Source: Galeruca laticollis
Taxonomy: Eukaryota; Arthropoda; Insecta; Coleoptera; Chrysomelidae
DNA: 64,000 nt
Reading direction: 5' to 3'
Assembly (NCBI GenBank): GCA_963921935.1
Contig: OY998178.1
Location: forward strand, 43,268,951 to 43,332,950
In this document: piece by piece, positions 11,091-23,349 of the stretch
How positions within the stretch are numbered: the stretch's first letter is position 1
Layout: every line of letters begins with the position of its first letter
Translations under genes and position numbers: made by a program
Notes under the pieces: generated by a model
What the model saw: the letters and a program-made list of their open reading frames with translations, nothing else
What the model was told of the DNA's origin: nothing
Database searches by the model: none

Positions 11091-12000
11091 TTATAAGCGG
11101 TAAAGTACGGTTCCCTCCAAATAACGAAAAATTCGTTTAACTGTATACCAATGAGCTGGTCCAGGACTTTGGTTGAAACGACTTACACAGATGATTGCGT
11201 AACTTATATCAGTTCTCGATATCTGTGATGCAAATAACAAACTGCCAACTGCTTCTTGATATGGAATATTCTCCATCTGCTTCTTTCCTTTTTCGTTGGT
11301 TGCTGACTGTTCTTTTAATAATTTCTCACCTACACATATCGGAGTATCAACTGGATTGCTTTGATCCATATTAAAAAATTTTAAAACCTTTTTTAAATAA
11401 TCTTCTTGGTCAATCCAAAGCTTTTTATTGAATCTATCCCTGGTTATTTGAAATCCTAATATATTTTTAGCTGGTCCGAAATCTTTTATTTTAAACTTCT
11501 TCATCAACTGAGCTTTTAATTTTTTTTGCCTCAGTATTATTGGACAAAATGATCACATCATCTACATAAACAGCTATGATCAGTTTTGAATTACATGCAA
11601 GGGTCAGTTCGGGATTGCTCCATTCCAATTTGTTTGAATAATGAGTCTAACTTTTGGTTCCATACACGACTCGCTTGTTTGAGATCATATAATAATTTTT
11701 TTGAACGACAAATTTGATTTTTGTTATCATAACCTACTGCTGGGGTCATATATATCTCTTCTGATATGTCACCTTGCAGAAACGCAGTAACTGCATCCAT
11801 ATGGTCAATATCACGGTTATTTTCTGCTGCTAGTGCAAGTAGATACCTTATTGTTCTGTATCGAACCACATAAGAGTCGGTTTCTTCAAAATCGATACCG
11901 TTTCTTTGAGCACAACCTTATATTACCAAACGAGATCTATACTGAATCATATTGTTATTTTGGAGTTTTGTTTTAAAAAACCATTTACATTTTAAAGCTT
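11091..12000 (-). pseudogene. copia reverse transcriptase, broken
   Basis: The first block, 11869-11591, has HMDAVTAFLQGDISEEIYM, the copia motif A region with the catalytic-type Asp, and LLYDLKQASRVWNQKLD. Around 11570-11540 another frame carries AVYVDDVIILS, the YVDD polymerase active site. The last block, 11507-11091, has FKIKDFGPAKNILGFQI and a segment ending in the connection domain. The active-site residues survive, but frame changes near 11590 and 11510 split the protein. Confidence 0.8.
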
Positions 12001-12168
12001 TTTGCCAGGCGGTAAGTCAACTAACTCCCAAGTACCATTTTCGATAAGAGCTTCATATTCGTTCTGCATAGCTTCAATCCAATTATCCTTATCGGGTCTT
12101 CTAAATGCTTCTTCAACATCTAATGGGTCACCATTAGCTTCTGTTATGTATGAATATAACACATAGTC

Positions 12169-13265
12169 CTACATCGCTTTAGGTAGTCTTCTTTCGCGCT
12201 GAATTCTCTGAATTGTGACTACATCCTCTGCTGATACTTCTATTTCTGGGACGTATTTTGAGTCACTGTCTTCAGATATTCCTATGTTCGAGTAGACAGG
12301 TTCAAGATATTTTTCAAAAGAATCATCTGATGTCTCATCAAGAACAGGTTGTTCATCGTGTCTGACTGTAACTTCTGGAATGACATAGAAGTGTTTATCT
12401 GGACCAACTATTAATTTTTCTAATAAAGCGAACCCTTCCGTATGTTCATCAAACTGGACATTGCAAGAGAAAAATACTATGTTTTTATTTAACTCTAAAC
12501 TGTATCCTACGAAGATACAAGGAGTTTCCTTAGCGTCTAACTTCTTTCTTTTCTGGTTATCTATATGTGCATATGCTTTGCATCCAAATATTTTAGCATG
12601 TTTTAAGGTTGGTTTCTTACCACTCCATAGTTCTTCTGGTGTTTCCGCTATAGTTTTATTAGGTGAACAACTTAAAAAATAAACTGATGTGTATATAGCT
12701 TCGGCCCAAAACTTATTTGGCAACTGTGCGTCAATTAGAAGACATCGAGCTTTTTCAATAATTGTTCGATTCAACCTCTCTACTTTACCATTCTGTTCAG
12801 CAGTATATGGACAAGTAAGCTGATGTTGTATACCTGCAGTTTTCATCAAATTCTTGAATTCGTTTGAGCAATATTCCCCACCATTGTCAGTTCGTAGACA
12901 CTTTATTTTTTCACCTGTTTGAGTTTCAACAAATCTTTTATAAGTATTGAGAAAATCTATTACTTGGTTCTTATTCTTCAAACAATATACGGTTGTATGA
13001 TGTGTATAATCGTCAAGGAAAGTAAGTTAATATCGAGAACCAGATAGGACTTATCCTGCATCGGTCCACACAAATCCGAAAGTATCAATTCCTAACTCTT
13101 ACTTGTATAAGAAGGTAAACGGTGAATTTTTCCTAATATGCATGTTTCACATACAAAGTTCAGATCGAAATTATCCGAGAAATCTAAGCCATATACCAGT
13201 CCTGATTTCATTGTATTTAAACTCCTTGTGTTTACAAGCCCTAAACGCCTATGCCATAGATTGCA
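12169..13265 (-). pseudogene. copia integrase
   Basis: The main block, 12981-12169, is 270 residues. It holds LRTDNGGEYCSNEF with the second catalytic Asp and QNGKVERLNRTIIEKAR with the catalytic Glu, followed by the copia-specific W(S/G)GKKP and FVGYS motifs. The N-terminal part toward 13265 is broken by stops. Two of the three DDE residues are therefore visible in an open frame. Confidence 0.8.
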
Positions 13266-13799
13266 TTATTTTTCTGCATTGTTGAACCAGACGGAACCAT
13301 TATTTTGTGATGGAACTAAATCCATTTTAAACAGGTTATTTTCTAACCTAGCTATAGCTATGAGTTTGTTATTACCATTGTAAATTTTAGCTCCATTAGA
13401 GTTAAAGATTACAGTGTTACCTTTATTCACTATTTGACTAACTGACAATAAATTCATTTTTAATTCGGAAACGAAATATACATCATGCACTTTGATGGTT
13501 GAATGTTTGTTTTTACCAACTGATCGAGAAAGATTGACGTCACCGATAGTCTCCGTACACATTTCTTCATTATTTGCAGTGGTAACAGTCAACTTTGCGG
13601 ACTTTCTTATATTTTCTAGCATATTTCGATTTTCTGTCATATGCGCTGAGCAACCTGAGTTTAAAAACCACGACTTGTCATTTTTGCCCTGCACTGCGAA
13701 CACTGATAATAATGCAGAGTCAGATTGTCTTGACCTTTTATCTCCGGTATCCGATTTTTTATCTACTTTTCTTGTCGCACTGGCTTGCAAAATGTCCAT
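13266..13799 (-). pseudogene. copia aspartic protease region
   Basis: The frame contains WFLNSGCSAHMTENRNML. In copia proteases this motif is W-(I/L)-D-S-G-A/C-(S/T)-H-M, with Asp as the catalytic residue. Here Asp is replaced by Asn, so the protease would be inactive even though the frame is open. The segment LLSVSQI and its surroundings match the stretch after the protease that leads into integrase. Confidence 0.75.
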
Positions 13800-14397
13800 A
13801 CTCGTTATAGTTAAAACAACGTACTCCTTTTTTGTTTTTCTTTACATTCTGCTTAGCTTTGTTAAAACTTGAACCACTGGCACCATACATGGCTACTGAC
13901 TTATTTACACAACTGCTGTTACTGGAGTGCCTGAACTTTCGATCCCCATTATTACTGACATACGTTTCTTGTAGACCAGCTAACAAAATTGTACCTATCC
14001 ATTCGTCACTAACTGTTAAGCCAATATATGACAACTTATGAGCGGCATTTACAACGATGTTAACATATCCCTCAACAGAATCACTATTTTCTAGAGTTGT
14101 TGTTATCAATATACGTAGTAAATCAACACATCTTTTAAGACCTGAATCTTGGAAGGCAGCTTCTAAATTGTCCCATGCTTCCTTGGCAGTTTTTGTGTTC
14201 TGAACATGGACTTAATTCAGCGGATCAAAGAGAAGTGTGATTTTCGACCTGGCCTTAGTGATTTTTTTGACATCGGTACCAAGTACTGAATCTCACAATT
14301 CCTCGTGCTCTAAATAAGTTTGTACTGCAAACTTCCATGTATCGTAATTCTCACGACCATCAAGCCTTTCAATCGACGGAATCTGATACGACGACAT
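13740..14397 (-). pseudogene. copia gag with altered zinc knuckle
   Basis: It starts with MSSYQIPSIERLDGRENYDT at 14397, the usual copia gag opening with the conserved Y-TW-F motif next. Frame stops follow at about 14295 and 14215. The C-terminal part has RCFNYNEYGHFASQC, a CCHC zinc knuckle in which the second Cys is replaced by Tyr, so zinc binding is doubtful. Confidence 0.75.
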
Positions 14398-14455
14398 GTT
14401 TCAGAGTTCGGAAATTTATTTAATACTTTACCACACTATTCTGAAAGCCTGTTTT

Positions 14456-14470
14456 CTGGGCCCATGACCT
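14456..14470 (-). promoter_or_regulatory. copia primer-binding site
   Basis: On the minus strand GGTCATGGGCCCAG sits about 60 bases before the gag start. Drosophila copia uses a very similar site complementary to an internal part of initiator tRNA-Met, which supports this as the start of reverse transcription and marks the inner edge of the 5' LTR. Confidence 0.65.
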
Positions 14471-14475
14471 TTTGT

Positions 14476-14974
14476 TGTGAAAGCAAATATCGGGATGGAT
14501 ATTCCTTTTTACGTGGTACGATAATATACCTTTTTATTGATTGAAGCAATATTAAAAATCTACAATCTACTAGACCATTATTTTATATTCTAATATATAT
14601 GACATTACATTACTAACAGTTCTTATTCAACCGACTAGATTATATCTAGTCAACGCCATAGAACACTAAAGTAATAGATTATTTCAAATTCACTTCAGCA
14701 TTCAAAATATCAAAAACGGCTCTTTTCAATTGCTGTATCAGTACTAAATTATTTTAAACTTCACAAACTAACAACATACAAGGTATTGCTACAGAAAAGA
14801 TTCAAATGCCCAACTAATATCTTCTTCATTTAGTTCTCTAAGAATGATTTCAATAATTAATTTTGAATAATTTTTCGTATACACATTTCATATGGTGTTA
14901 CTCAAACTTATTCAATGATAAAATCGGGGCAATATCATTTCAGAAAACCGCAAAGGGAAAAATACGAAATTTCT
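14476..14974. other. Probable copia LTR remnant and flanking DNA
   Basis: The stretch next to the primer-binding site should be 5' LTR, but no second copy exists in the window to define its limits. Nothing else is recognised. Confidence 0.35.
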
Positions 14975-15245
14975 TATTTTTTGTTGTTTTTGCTGCAAAT
15001 TTCGTACGTACTCCTAAAACATCATTCTAATCACTTTTTCCAAATAAATTTTTTGGATATTTTGACACTTTACGCATTTCCACGTCGACTTTTTCTAATT
15101 TGAGGCCATGACAGTGTTCTCGTTACTAATGCCAAAATGTAATTATCGATTATCGATCATGCAGGATCGATCCGCATATATTAAATTTTCCTATATACTA
15201 CAACCAAAATGTTTTCCATATGTAGCGAACATTATGGTGGTATAT
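14975..15245 (+). repeat. Dispersed repeat, copy 2
   Basis: Second copy of the unit at 6370-6655, same orientation, with the same near-palindrome ATCGATCATGCAGGATCGAT (about 15151). Small insertions and substitutions are spread along it. Confidence 0.8.
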
Positions 15246-16239
15246 TACCTACCCATTTTAACTGAAACAAATATAATCACGTTTCATGACTTTGTGCAAA
15301 GTCACCCACAACATTATACACCGCCCTAACTTTTCTGATTTGCCACCAAAATATTAGGCATACATTCAGGTAACTACTATAAAATCGAAAACTATAATAA
15401 TAATCACGCAATTGGACCCTTGACCCATAGAACTTATCTATTGCTACAAGCAGTTACTCTGTAATAAATTCAAACGCAACAAGTGAATAGTTTTGAGCTT
15501 CAATCCTTTACAATATCAAGATAACCTTTTGTAAATTAAATAGGACTAGTTGGAAAGTTGTTTCTACTCTACATATTTTCGGAATAACTTATTTCGAAAA
15601 AATTCTTTACAAAAATCTGATTTTTGTACAGCAATTAATTTTTTTTGGTTATTTGAATATAAGTGACATAATAAGTTCAAAATTGTACAATTTCGAAAAA
15701 AATTATCAATACAAAACTTTGTATTTTCGCTGGAAATATGGGCATGATATTCCCTCACTGTACTAAATAACAACTACTGTGAATGTCTAATTTAAAAATT
15801 ATTCGTTGTCTCCCCTTCGCACTTAATCACTAAACACTGAAATTTCAAAGCTAATTAAATATAAACACCTCAATAATCACTTACAAAGGCATACTATTCT
15901 CCAAGGAAATAGCGGACGCGCTCTAGGGAGAAACTATTGCAAAACCGTGCTAAAATTAATCATACACTGAAAGCCATTTTCATACTTGTTTGTCACTATG
16001 AAATTCAGATGATTCCTCGCAATTAGATTTAATAAAGTCAACAAGCTGTACAATTTAATGAGAAACGGACACAATAATTTTAGAACATGGGCTATGTCAC
16101 ATTAGTCTCCTATTGTTTGATTCAGGTTATTTTTTGATAAACGATTTGTTTGATCGATCTGGATAAAATTAAATTTACAATAACAAATGAGAATAAGTTG
16201 AAAATACTGATTAATATAGACTCAAAATATAGAGTGAGT
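15246..16239. other. Intergenic, nothing recognised
   Basis: AT-rich, without coding signal, tandem repeat or inverted repeat that I can support. Confidence 0.4.
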
Positions 16240-17110
16240 TTCAAAAAATTATGTACACTATAGGGGTTAAAAATTGAATATATGAGTGATTCTCTGACAT
16301 TTTTGCATTTCAAGTCAAAGTTGGACTGATAAGTCCAAAAGTACACGACATATATGTAGCTCACCAGTTTTGCCTTCAACACGAACTATCGCTATTGATA
16401 ATTGCACTACATTTGCTTTCGTGTAAGATATTGTATTGTTGCTCGCATAATTATCAATTTCGGGTTGAACATAAGTAGGTTGACCTGATGGTAGGTTGTC
16501 GTTGTTAGTGTTTGATGCATTTTTATTTTGTGTTGATTCAAAGTATATTATGCTTACCACGACATTCTTTACAATTTCCCGAAAAACTATTTTTGCTTGT
16601 TTGATTGCCGCCCAGAAAATTAATACACAGATTCAGATTCGTAATTTCTTCAATACATTCGTTAACTGATGAATTTAGAAAATTTGAACTAGATTGTATA
16701 TAGTGGTTAGTCTCTTTACAACACGCACATGAAAGGTTGGTTTTGAATTAGAATCTTTGGTATTATAGCTTACTGCATGCGTGGCGCGAGAACTTCTTGT
16801 CGCTTGTCGCGGTTAAAATTAGAGTTTCCAATAGACCAGTTTTTTGTTTCATGAAATTAGAAAAATACTCGAAGGACGGTAAGGTAATTTCATCACTATT
16901 TTGCACATTTGATTTATTAGACACTATAACCCTTCTTTCTTCCCAATCACGAGCTGTCTTTTTATCTAATTTGTTGGTTAGTATTAAAATTAACAATCGG
17001 TCCCAATTTTCAATCCGTTGCTTTAGGGTAATTAATTGGCGCATGTATTTGGACACTGTATTCATCATATGTCTCAATTCCGTCGAAGATTCATGTGTCA
17101 CTTGTGGAAC
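16240..17110 (-). pseudogene. BEL/Pao gag-protease fragment
   Basis: From 17101 the minus frame has LKQRIENWDRLLILILTNKL followed by DKKTARDWE, the characteristic 'W--LLI-L---KLD--TR--WE' of BEL/Pao gag. Near 16640-16560 frames contain LCINFLGGNQTSKNSF and NCKECRGKHNIL, remnants of the zinc-finger region. At 16420-16320 the frame has VRVEGKTGELHICRVLLDLS, matching the start of the A17 protease where the active site 'LLDSGSQ' is expected; the Ser after the Asp is replaced by Leu. Several breaks separate these parts, and reverse transcriptase is absent. Confidence 0.75.
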
Positions 17111-17158
17111 ATCGAAAATTGATTAAAAATGATTATATACCAGTACGCCTCCATTGTT

Positions 17159-19129
17159 GTATACAGTGTTAAGAAAATTCTGAGGTCACATATGTTTTAT
17201 CGTCAATGTGTTAGAAAGACACAACTACATATAAATTCAGGGTATTATTCATTTTCGCTAACAGGATATTATAAAGTGGAAAACGTGCAATACATGTCCA
17301 TAATGACAACGTGTTATTATACAAATTCTTTGTAGGTACTAACAGGATAACAGAAACAGTGTTGCCAAATTTAATTGTATATCTATAATAATTGTAAAAA
17401 GCATTGTTCTAACACGAGAACAAGTTATAAGAAGCTTCTGTTTGTGATTATTCGAGAGGTTGTAACAGATCAAGATAATTAATCCGATCTATTTGTTGAA
17501 CATTTTATTGTAATGCTGCAAATTGCTGTCGTTTTCAGTTTGAGAGCGGTTAAAACCTATACTTTTTTCAGATTTGGCAACGTGAAATTTGTCTCTGAAC
17601 ATCTGGGGTTTGAGTGTATTAGTAAAAAAAAGTTTAGTGTTCTTTACGTTTGTTTGCAACTGAGAAACGAATTCTCTATGTAAACACATACAGTACAAAT
17701 TAAAAAACGCTATGATAATAAACTTAAATAACATCAAATTCTAATGAAAGTACCGACTATTTTTAATATTCTGATAGGTAATAAATTAAAAATTAAACTT
17801 CCTAATTCTTCAATGATTTTAAATCAAATGTTCGAATAAACCCCCGTTTTGAGCTAAACGGCAACATTGAGTGACATACCCAGTCCAGTACCCAGATGTA
17901 CAGATAAACATCCTCAAGAGACGCACGCGCGATTCGCATTCGTCTGGTACAATAATCTACGCTGGCTTTTGATTGTCTGTCTCACTGTCTTTCTCTAACA
18001 CACTAGTAACCCTTATATTTTCCCGTTGACTATGAGAAAATTATCGTTTTACGTTGAAATTTATTGGAGAACGATTTCTCTTATAAATAAAAGGGAATAT
18101 TTTATGGGCATACTTCCAACGTGTAGATTCAGAATGAAGAGAGGGGATAGATAAAAATAGAATTACGGCTGTAGACGAAATCGTTTTATCAGGAGCGTAG
18201 GAATTACATGCAGTTTATTGTTGAGATATTTTTGTAAATAGAAAACAACATATTGTCGCGTTTGGACTCTGTATTGTTGCCATAGAATATCCTTTATTAT
18301 GTTAATGAAAATTATTATGCTTATATTCATAAATTGCACTCTCAATATCAACGAATATAATTTTTTTAGCTTTTCGCCGTTGATTGGTATAAGTTATCAA
18401 TCAACGCTATCCTCCAGTGATTTTCAGTGGCATGTTATATCATCCAGTATAATTCCATGAATTGTTGATGCTTATTTCCATTAGTTGAGAATGCTGTTTG
18501 ATAAAACGGCTTTTTGAATAATATTAATATGTAAATTCCCAAAACTCTGGTAGTTGTGCATTTTTTTCATAATATAGATACACTTATTTCTAATACTTAC
18601 TAGGTAGGTTTTAATTTATTGTTCAAATCATATTAGCGTATACTAACAGGACTAATATAGTGAATTAGATTATTACTTCTGAATTATTTCTTTGTAAATT
18701 AATCTGGTTGTTATAATGAAGGGATAAACGAAAGTAATGTTAATTTTTTATTGCTCATTGCATTAAGCTATCAGTTTAGCACACTCTTATTATTCCTCAA
18801 TTGATAAATTAAACTGTTCACATTACACATCTGTATTTCTAACCTCAACTTCTTTAAATGTTAATTGCGAAACTTTACATAATGAGTTGTTGTTTATACA
18901 ACATTTTGCTGTGGTAAACTGGCTAGTAATAGCCTGAATGCATTTCTTGTTTATTGAAAACTGGAAGTAAATGATTACCAGACATATGTTTAGATCTATT
19001 GCTCGTTTTCCACTTTTTGATATCCTGTTAGCGAAAAAGAATAATACACTGAATTTATATGTATTTGTCTCTTTCTAACACATTGGCAATGGGACATATG
19101 TGCCCTCAGAATTTTCCTAACCCTGTATA
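17159..19129. mobile_element. Non-autonomous DNA element with 130-bp inverted ends
   Basis: Bases 17159-17290 and the inverse of 19005-19129 match at about 85%, sharing ATACAGNGTTANGAAAATTC at the tip and a TTTTCGCTAACAGGATAT block inside. The tips are flanked by TA. The 1.7-kb interior has no transposase; small frames such as 17737-17489 lack recognisable domains. Tip sequence and TA flanks suggest the Tc1/mariner group. Confidence 0.75.
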
Positions 19130-20460
19130 TGGAATAGAGTGCAGCCAAAATCTGCATAGTTGCCTGACGAAAATTCAGTAGCGCGTATAGTTAACTTGGG
19201 CAGCACTACCTTCTAGGGCCGAGCACAAGTAGTCAAACTTTCGATTGTCACTTAAAATTGAGTTTTAATTTATCAAAGGTGTCTAAACTCCACTCAATGT
19301 ACATACTGACCGGAAAACTTAGGTAACTTTATTTCGGAAAACTTCAATCCTTGCAGCTGCAACCCATTTGCATTTGTCGAATTATTTGTTGATGCATTGT
19401 TAATAGTACTATCATCAGATCTATACCAGTCTTTTGAATCATTAAAATATTATAATATCTGCAATAAATCCAATGCACCTGCTGAAATTTTCAAAATATA
19501 CTTGTTCTCCTTCTGCAAGTTGAATATTTAGAAATTACTCATCGTCATTAATTCGATTCTCCCCTGTATATCGTCAAATTTCATTAAAATAGTTCTATAA
19601 CGTTATAAACGTACTTCTAAATCAATTATTTTTGTGGTATTGAATTCATTTAATGACCGGTCACCGGCTACTTCAAGAAAATGGTGAAGTTTTCAACTAA
19701 GTTTGTTTTCTTTTAATAGCGGCGCGTTTTTTACCAACAACTTTAATTCGATTTCGTTAAAATCGCCCACACTTTTAATCTTGCCTGGCATTGCAAATTC
19801 AAAGCAAAACCCCAACGAAATACAGGAATAATACAGTGATTTGTTTAATTTGGATAGATGAATTGGAACGAACTCACTGTTTTATTTGTCTTCTCCTTGA
19901 TTCTTGTTTTAGACAGTTAGCCTAAGCTTTTCTTGATTTTCCACTGAATCCAATTACGAAGGCCAAAATATGTTATTGTTTGCTGGTAATACTTTTCTCA
20001 AGGGTAACATGGTTAAATTAAGTACAAATTTGTTGAAATTCAGCAACATATATTTTAGTTGTCAACTCTGAACATTGTAGTTGTTAAAATTGATTTTAGA
20101 TGGTTACAGGGTCGCAAACCATGATACCAAACAGTTGTTTTGATATATTTTCACTGTGTAATAATATTTTTCTACGCCCTATTTTTAAAGTACCTTGTAT
20201 TTCATCGGTTTGCAGCGCTTAAAGTGGTTGTTTATGGTTAGAGTGGAAAAAAGTAAAAAAGCGTTAAAAAGAGTGCCATAACGTTAACTTTATTTCACGC
20301 TTCACATAGGCTAAAACAATGAATCTGGGCTGGGCATCGAGGATGGACTTTCATGAAACTTGGAATACGTATAATTGTAATTTACCGAAGGAGCTTAATT
20401 AAAATATCCCAAATTTCTATTTGAATTCTATTTTTTTGTATAGGGCTGTAGAAAAAATAA
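19130..20460. other. Intergenic, nothing recognised
   Basis: No coding or repeat structure found within the window. Parts may be diverged repeats whose partners lie elsewhere. Confidence 0.4.
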
Positions 20461-20559
20461 TATGTGCAACATGTGCATAAAGTGTCTTTTTTCACTCATG
20501 GAATGTCAACTTTTTCCAATCGGGAAAAAAAGTACCACTTTATGCACTTGTTGCATAAA
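20461..20559. repeat. Inverted repeat (hairpin), about 33-bp arms
   Basis: TATGTGCAACATGTGCATAA at 20461, continuing to the poly-T at about 20492, faces a near-complement ending in TTATGCACTTGTTGCATAAA at 20559. The loop is about 30 bases. Only two or three mismatches occur in the arms. Confidence 0.75.
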
Positions 20560-20697
20560 TTACTATTGTATAATTATTATTTATTTCTTCAACGACTTAT
20601 GGATTTTCTTAATTGGGGGGTTATTATTTGAACCCTATATACACTGTCTTACAGGATGACATAGAAAATTATGTTCATTGAAGCTAGAACTCAACTA

Positions 20698-20896
20698 CAG
20701 TAGAAACGGTGAAGCTTTTCCATCACGTGACTTAGTTGACGATTTATTCAACACATACTATGTTGGTACTGTTTTCTTCTAATAACAGAAAAAGAGCGAA
20801 ACTCAATACAAGCATTTGTCGTATTGTTTTGATTAAGATGCATATGGTTGATGTCGTATCAGTCACGTGATAGATAAGACTCAGCGTTTCTACTGT
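20698..20896. mobile_element. MITE, about 200 bp, with 40-bp inverted ends
   Basis: CAGTAGAAACGGTGAAGC at 20698 faces an inverted copy ending at 20896, and both arms reach a CACGTGAC block about 35 bases inside. The element is flanked by TA on both sides. There is no coding potential, so mobilisation would need a transposase supplied elsewhere. Confidence 0.8.
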
Positions 20897-21229
20897 ACTT
20901 GATGCCCTTCAATGTAGTCTATAAAATGTCGGTGTTGTATACGTCATGAAACACGCTATAAAATCACTTATAATTATTGTATTCCTTTGTTAGTATTTAT
21001 ATCAATATTTATGCTAATGTGGAAAGGATACAGTTAAATCAAGGGAGCGATAATATCAAATTGTGAGTAAAGTTAAAAACTGTGATTAACAAAAAGTACA
21101 AAAATATCTTGTGTAAGTGTGAACTATCACATATAATTGGTGAGTATTCTCCAAATATTGGGACAATAGGAAAATTTATCATAAAACAATCCAACATTGT
21201 TAAATTCGAAATCTAAATTGTGTTAATTA
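20897..21229. other. Spacer before LINE, nothing recognised
   Basis: AT-rich. The exact 5' start of the following LINE is unknown and could lie here. Confidence 0.35.
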
Positions 21230-21434
21230 CCAGCAAAAGACAAAAGCGATAAGCGAAGATCATTCACCAAAATACGAGAACTTGTTTAAAAATACAGTCC
21301 CGGACTGACTTCGAGAAGGAAATTGAGTTATTATAACGCAGCGAGACGAGTTCAGCCAGCTGATTGGAAGCTCAACTGAGTAGGTGACTAACGATTCTTG
21401 ACGGGACGCGGAACTCGTTAAGGTGCGTTAAGAA

Positions 21435-22130
21435 ATGAGCATCGATAAATACGATATGGAAGAAATTAAAGGAATGTTCTCGCAGATAAAAGATAGTCTT
21501 CGGAATATGGAAGAAAAAATAGACAGAAATGCATGTATTATAATGGAATTGAAACAGGAAAATCATAAGCTGAAAGAAATAATCGCCGAGCAAGAAGAAA
21601 GATTAGACTACGTAGGAAGGAAAATAAGGCGCAATAACATAGTAATTCAAGGAAATGAAGATAAGGAGAATGAGAGCCAACAAGAAATAACGGAAACAGT
21701 CTAAAAAATAATGAGAAAAATAGAGGTAGAAGTAGACCCAGAAAAAGATCTAATAGAATTCGGCAGGATCGGAACTTTTGGAAGAAACAAAAGTAGACCA
21801 ATTATAGGGAAAATCAAAAATTGGAGTGAAAAATTAGAAATTATGAAACAAGGTAAAAAGCTAAAAGGTACCAATATTTGGATTAATGACGACTACTAAA
21901 AAAAAGTCCAAAGAGAAAGAAAAATTTTACTGCCTCAGGTAAAAATAGCCAGAGAACAAGGACACAACGCAGTAATTAAGTTTAATAAATTAATTATAAA
22001 CAACATAATTTATGGAGCAGATGCATTTGGGGATGAAAAGCTGAAAGAAAATGATGATAAGAAACGTACAGCAACCGATAGTTCGCCGGAACATGGAGGA
22101 GGCAACAAAGAGAAGAAGTCAAAAAACTAG
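21435..22130 (+). pseudogene. LINE ORF1
   Basis: MSIDKYDMEEIKGMFSQIKD begins a heptad-rich coiled coil (residues 5-60, with MEEKIDRNACIIMELKQENH). This leads to VGRKIRRNNIVIQGNEDKEN, the conserved 'RR-N-VI-G' start of the ORF1 RNA-binding domain in L1-like and related LINEs. After a stop at 21702 the same frame continues through FGRNKSRPIIGKI and a second stop after NDDY. The C terminus is lysine-rich. The predicted role is binding LINE RNA. Confidence 0.7.
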
Positions 22131-22230
22131 TAGCTAAAGAAAATACGATATATACAATTGAAGACAATGCAATGAAATGGATAATGAGTAAGGGTAAAAA
22201 TAAGAGAAGTAAACGCAAGAGTTTAGTGAG

Positions 22231-23349
22231 AATGGCAACATGGAATATCAGGACAATGCTGACAATGGGAAAAATGGAGGAAATTGCAAAAGAGATGTTG
22301 GAATATAAAATAGAGATATTGGCACTTTAAGAAATACGCTGGAAAGGTGAAGGACAAATAAAGATAGGAGAATATATATTGTTTTATGGAGGGGAAGACA
22401 GTCGAGGAAAGAACGGCAGAGGATTAATGATAAGCAAAAGAATAAGAAATAATATACTAGGTTACACAGTTATAAGCGGTAGAATATCAAAATTAAGATT
22501 AAAAAACCACATGGCAAATATTGCAATAATTAATAGTTATGCACCGACGGAAGAAGCAAAAGATGAAGACAAAGATGAATTTTACGAGAAATTGGTAAAG
22601 GTATGTGAGGAAACCGCAAAACATGATACATTGATAATTATTGGAGACATGAATGCAAAAATAGGAAAAGAAGACTACGTAAATAATGTTGCAGGGAAGT
22701 ACACTATACACGAAACATCTAACGATAATGGACGGCGACTATGCAATTTAGCTGCGGAGCTCAACATGTATATTAGCAGCACTAGTTTCAAGCATAAGAA
22801 AGAACATAAAATTACATGGATTATACCTGGGACTACTACGGGGAACCAGATAGATCATGTTCTGATAGCAAAAAGAAGATCAAAGATGATACAGGATGTA
22901 AGATCATACAGAGGAACAAGTGTTGATACAGATCATCAATTAGTAATTGTCAAAATGCAAATGAGAATTGTAAATATAGTAAATAGGACAACAAAATGTA
23001 GGAAATGGAACGTGCAGAAATTGAAAAGTAGTAAGAATGAATATGGGGAAGAAGTAAAGAAGCAACTACAAAAGAGCAAAGAACAAGATAATATCGATGA
23101 ACAATGGAAGGAAATAAAGAGAAGTATAATAACGGCAGCAGAGGAAGTGGTTGGTACAAAAGATACAAGACAGAATAATGAATGGTTCAATCAAGAAGGT
23201 AAAATAAAGATAAAAGAGAAAAAATAAGCCAGACTGAAATGGCTGCGAACTAAGCAACAAAATTTTTATGATAAATACAGAAAAATAAGAAAAGAGAGCA
23301 CCAAGTTGATAAAAGCAAAAAGAATAAAATGGTTAAATGAAAGCATGGA
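22231..23349 (+). pseudogene. LINE ORF2 endonuclease domain
   Basis: It begins MATWNIRTMLTMGKMEEIAK at 22231. The Asn of 'WNIRT' and the motifs NSYAP (near 22530), GDMNAKIG (near 22650) and DTDHQLV near 22930 are those of an apurinic-type endonuclease, as in the CFDP2-related LINE proteins common in insects. In the expected QE-RW motif the Gln codon is replaced by a stop (L-stop-EIRW at about 22328). The frame then runs to 23226 and a linker continues to the PLE insertion point. Confidence 0.8.

Larger units (their letters stand above)
10920..14475 (-). mobile_element. Ty1/copia retrotransposon relic
   Basis: In minus-strand order the region carries gag, a zinc knuckle, aspartic protease, integrase, reverse transcriptase and the first part of RNase H. 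That order, with integrase before reverse transcriptase, is diagnostic of Ty1/copia. A primer-binding site like that of Drosophila copia precedes gag. The element is cut in RNase H, so the 3' LTR appears to be lost. The 5' LTR should lie just above 14470, but its outer limit cannot be fixed without a partner. Frame changes and stops make it non-coding. Confidence 0.85.

Noticed and set aside
22499..23260. Several minus-strand frames over the LINE endonuclease
   Set aside because: Serine/leucine-rich shadows of the lysine- and glutamate-rich coding strand.
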